A stretch of 64,000 nucleotides of DNA, from the NCBI RefSeq assembly GCF_027563465.1, contig NZ_JAPFQA010000021.1, positions 1-64,000 of the forward strand, given 5' to 3'. The notes below the pieces were generated by a model, which worked only from the letters and a program-made list of their open reading frames with translations, did no database searches and was not told the DNA's origin. How positions within the stretch are numbered: position 1 is the first letter of the stretch; the number at the start of each line of letters is the position of its first letter. Of the stretch, positions 62,668 to 64,000 are shown piece after piece. Both the position numbers and the translations under genes were made by a program. This DNA is from Mesorhizobium qingshengii (lineage in GTDB: Bacteria > Pseudomonadota > Alphaproteobacteria > Rhizobiales > Rhizobiaceae).

Positions 62668-63881
62668 CGGCAATCGCCGTCGAGGCAGGCAAGGAGGCGC
62701 GTCGCACCGCGTTGATCCTCGCCGCCTCGCAGGCGATCATTGGTTCGGCTGCGCCCATCGCCATCTCCATGGGTGCGCTGGCCGGGCAATACCTGCTTGC
62801 CGCCGACAAATCGCTGGCGACGGCACCGATCACCGGCTTCAACCTCGGCGTGGCGCTCGGCGCGCTGCCGGCAGCGGCCATCATCCGCAGGGTGGGCCAG
62901 CGCGACGGCTTCATGGCCGGCACTGTCGTTACCGCGTTTGGCGGGCTGGTCGCCACCCTGGCGCTTTTCCATGGCAGCTTCTGGCTGTTTGCCTTCGGCC
63001 TGCTGCTGATCGGGGTCGGCGGCGCCTTCGTCCAGCAGTTCCGTTTTGCCGCCGCCGACAACGCGCCGCCGGCGTTCAAGGCGCGTGCCATCTCCTTCGT
63101 GCTGGCCGGCGGCATCGTCACCGCCATTCTCGGGCCGCAGATCGTTATCTTCACCCGCGAATTGTTCGCGCCGGTGATGTTTGCCGGCTCGTTCGCTTCC
63201 ATCCTGCCGCTGGCCGCGGTCGGCGCCATCGTCCTGTCGTTCCTGCGACTGCCGGCGAAGGCGACAGGGGAAGCGGAAATCGCCGACAGCGACGCCAGAC
63301 CGTTGGCTGAAATCGTCACGCGGCCGCGTTTCGTCGCCGCATTGTTCTGCGCGGTCGGCAGCTACGCGCTGATGAGCTTCGTCATGACCGGCGCCCCGCT
63401 GGCCATGGTTGGCTGTGGCCTGTCGGAGGACGATGCGACGCTGGGCATTTCCTGGCACGTCATGGCCATGTTCGCACCGAGCTTCTTCACCGGCTCGCTG
63501 ATCCATCGTTTCGGCGCCGAGCGCATCGTGGCCACCGGGCTGATCCTGTTGATCGGCTGCGCAATTGTCGCCTTGTCGGGGCTGGCGCTGTGGCAATTCT
63601 GGACGGCGCTGATCCTGCTCGGCCTTGGCTGGAATTTTGGCTTCATCGGCGCCACGGCGATGGTGGCGGCCAGCTACCGGCCGTCGGAAAAGGGCAAGGT
63701 GCAAGGCTTCCACGACTTCGTCCTGTTCGGTTCCGTGGCTTGCGCTTCGCTGATGTCGGGCATGGTCTACAACGCCTGGGGCTGGGAGATGCTGAACTGG
63801 ATGATCTTTCCGGTCACCGTTCTGTGCTTCGTGGCGCTTGGCGCGCTGAAGCTGACGGGCACTCGCAAAGCCGGCGCCTGA
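62664..63881 (+). CDS. MFS transporter coupled to nusB
   Basis: The product has 405 residues from the ATG at 62664, which overlaps the nusB stop by ATGA. About 12 membrane segments are visible, with AAIIRRVGQRDGFMAGTVV as motif A and NLGVALGALPAAAI before it. LGLGWNFGFIGATAMVAASYRPSEKGKVQGFHDFVLFG lies in the second half. I cannot assign a substrate. Its coupling to nusB may be purely positional, but it would make the transporter part of the riboflavin/nusB transcript. Confidence 0.82.
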   Translation: MTAIAVEAGKEARRTALILAASQAIIGSAAPIAISMGALAGQYLLAADKSLATAPITGFNLGVALGALPAAAIIRRVGQRDGFMAGTVVTAFGGLVATLALFHGSFWLFAFGLLLIGVGGAFVQQFRFAAADNAPPAFKARAISFVLAGGIVTAILGPQIVIFTRELFAPVMFAGSFASILPLAAVGAIVLSFLRLPAKATGEAEIADSDARPLAEIVTRPRFVAALFCAVGSYALMSFVMTGAPLAMVGCGLSEDDATLGISWHVMAMFAPSFFTGSLIHRFGAERIVATGLILLIGCAIVALSGLALWQFWTALILLGLGWNFGFIGATAMVAASYRPSEKGKVQGFHDFVLFGSVACASLMSGMVYNAWGWEMLNWMIFPVTVLCFVALGALKLTGTRKAGA

Positions 63882-64000
63882 TCCCGGGTCACTTTGCGTG
63901 ACACGATGCTGTCAGGATGGACTCGGCGAAGGCGCCGACGCCCGAACAAAATTATTGCGCCGATCCCTGTTCTTATGAAACCGTATGCCCCGACGGCGCG

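Overview
The window reads as chromosome of a Mesorhizobium-like alphaproteobacterium (Rhizobiales). The basis is the gene content and order: ldtR next to ldtP, the glyA-nrdR-ribD-ribE-ribH-nusB run, OpgC, DUF982, DUF6163 and a rhizobial-type AspS. High-GC codon use and three classes of palindromic intergenic repeat that I know from rhizobial genomes agree. The species assignment is inference; no marker gene was compared.

Positions 1-13296 are an accessory island that ends exactly at the 3' end of a tRNA-Gln(CUG) gene (13297-13370, minus strand), a classic attachment-site arrangement. The island has visibly lower and more variable GC than the rest. It holds the C-terminal part of a Hanks-type Ser/Thr kinase, cut by the window edge, and a leftward set of small mobile-element proteins. 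It also has a stand-alone C5-cytosine methyltransferase, a primase-like replication initiator, an OLD-family ATPase/TOPRIM nuclease, and a large protein with an Mrr-like PD-(D/E)XK domain fused to a STAND-type NTPase. Two small proteins of conjugative-element type (one DUF2958) close the island. No integrase lies beside the tRNA, so it and the second attachment site should lie left of the window. The island looks like one end of an integrative element carrying a probable anti-phage cargo.

Positions 13371-64000 are core chromosome with ordinary genes: a YbhN-like membrane protein, ppx-rlmE, an MFS exporter, guaB, MAPEG, rnd, another MFS protein, aspS, a secreted protein, parC, an AI-2E-type permease, an EamA transporter, bpt, an RDD protein and sthA. 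Next is a tight four-gene operon: telA, a substrate-binding/vWA lipoprotein, xpaC and a Tat-exported binding protein. After it come a hydrolase, opgC, a LacI regulator, DUF423, an MFS/GntR divergent pair, DUF982, a GT90 glycosyltransferase, an aldo/keto reductase, ppk2, a DHFR-like reductase, hemB, DUF2066, a 3-hydroxyisobutyryl-CoA hydrolase, DUF6163, ldtR, ldtP, glyA, nrdR, ribD, ribE, ribH, nusB and a last MFS transporter.

The least explained part of the core is 43042-43544. A LacI-family regulator is divergent from two tandemly duplicated genes for proteins of about 46 residues. Each is preceded at nearly the same distance by a 14-bp palindrome with a central CG, and four such palindromes lie in 300 bp. 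I see no other target gene, so the small proteins look like the regulated output. Other notable signals are a terminator/antiterminator pair just upstream of guaB, a likely GntR operator between the MFS and GntR genes, an internally deleted antiporter remnant after ldtP, and a small one-helix protein after glyA.
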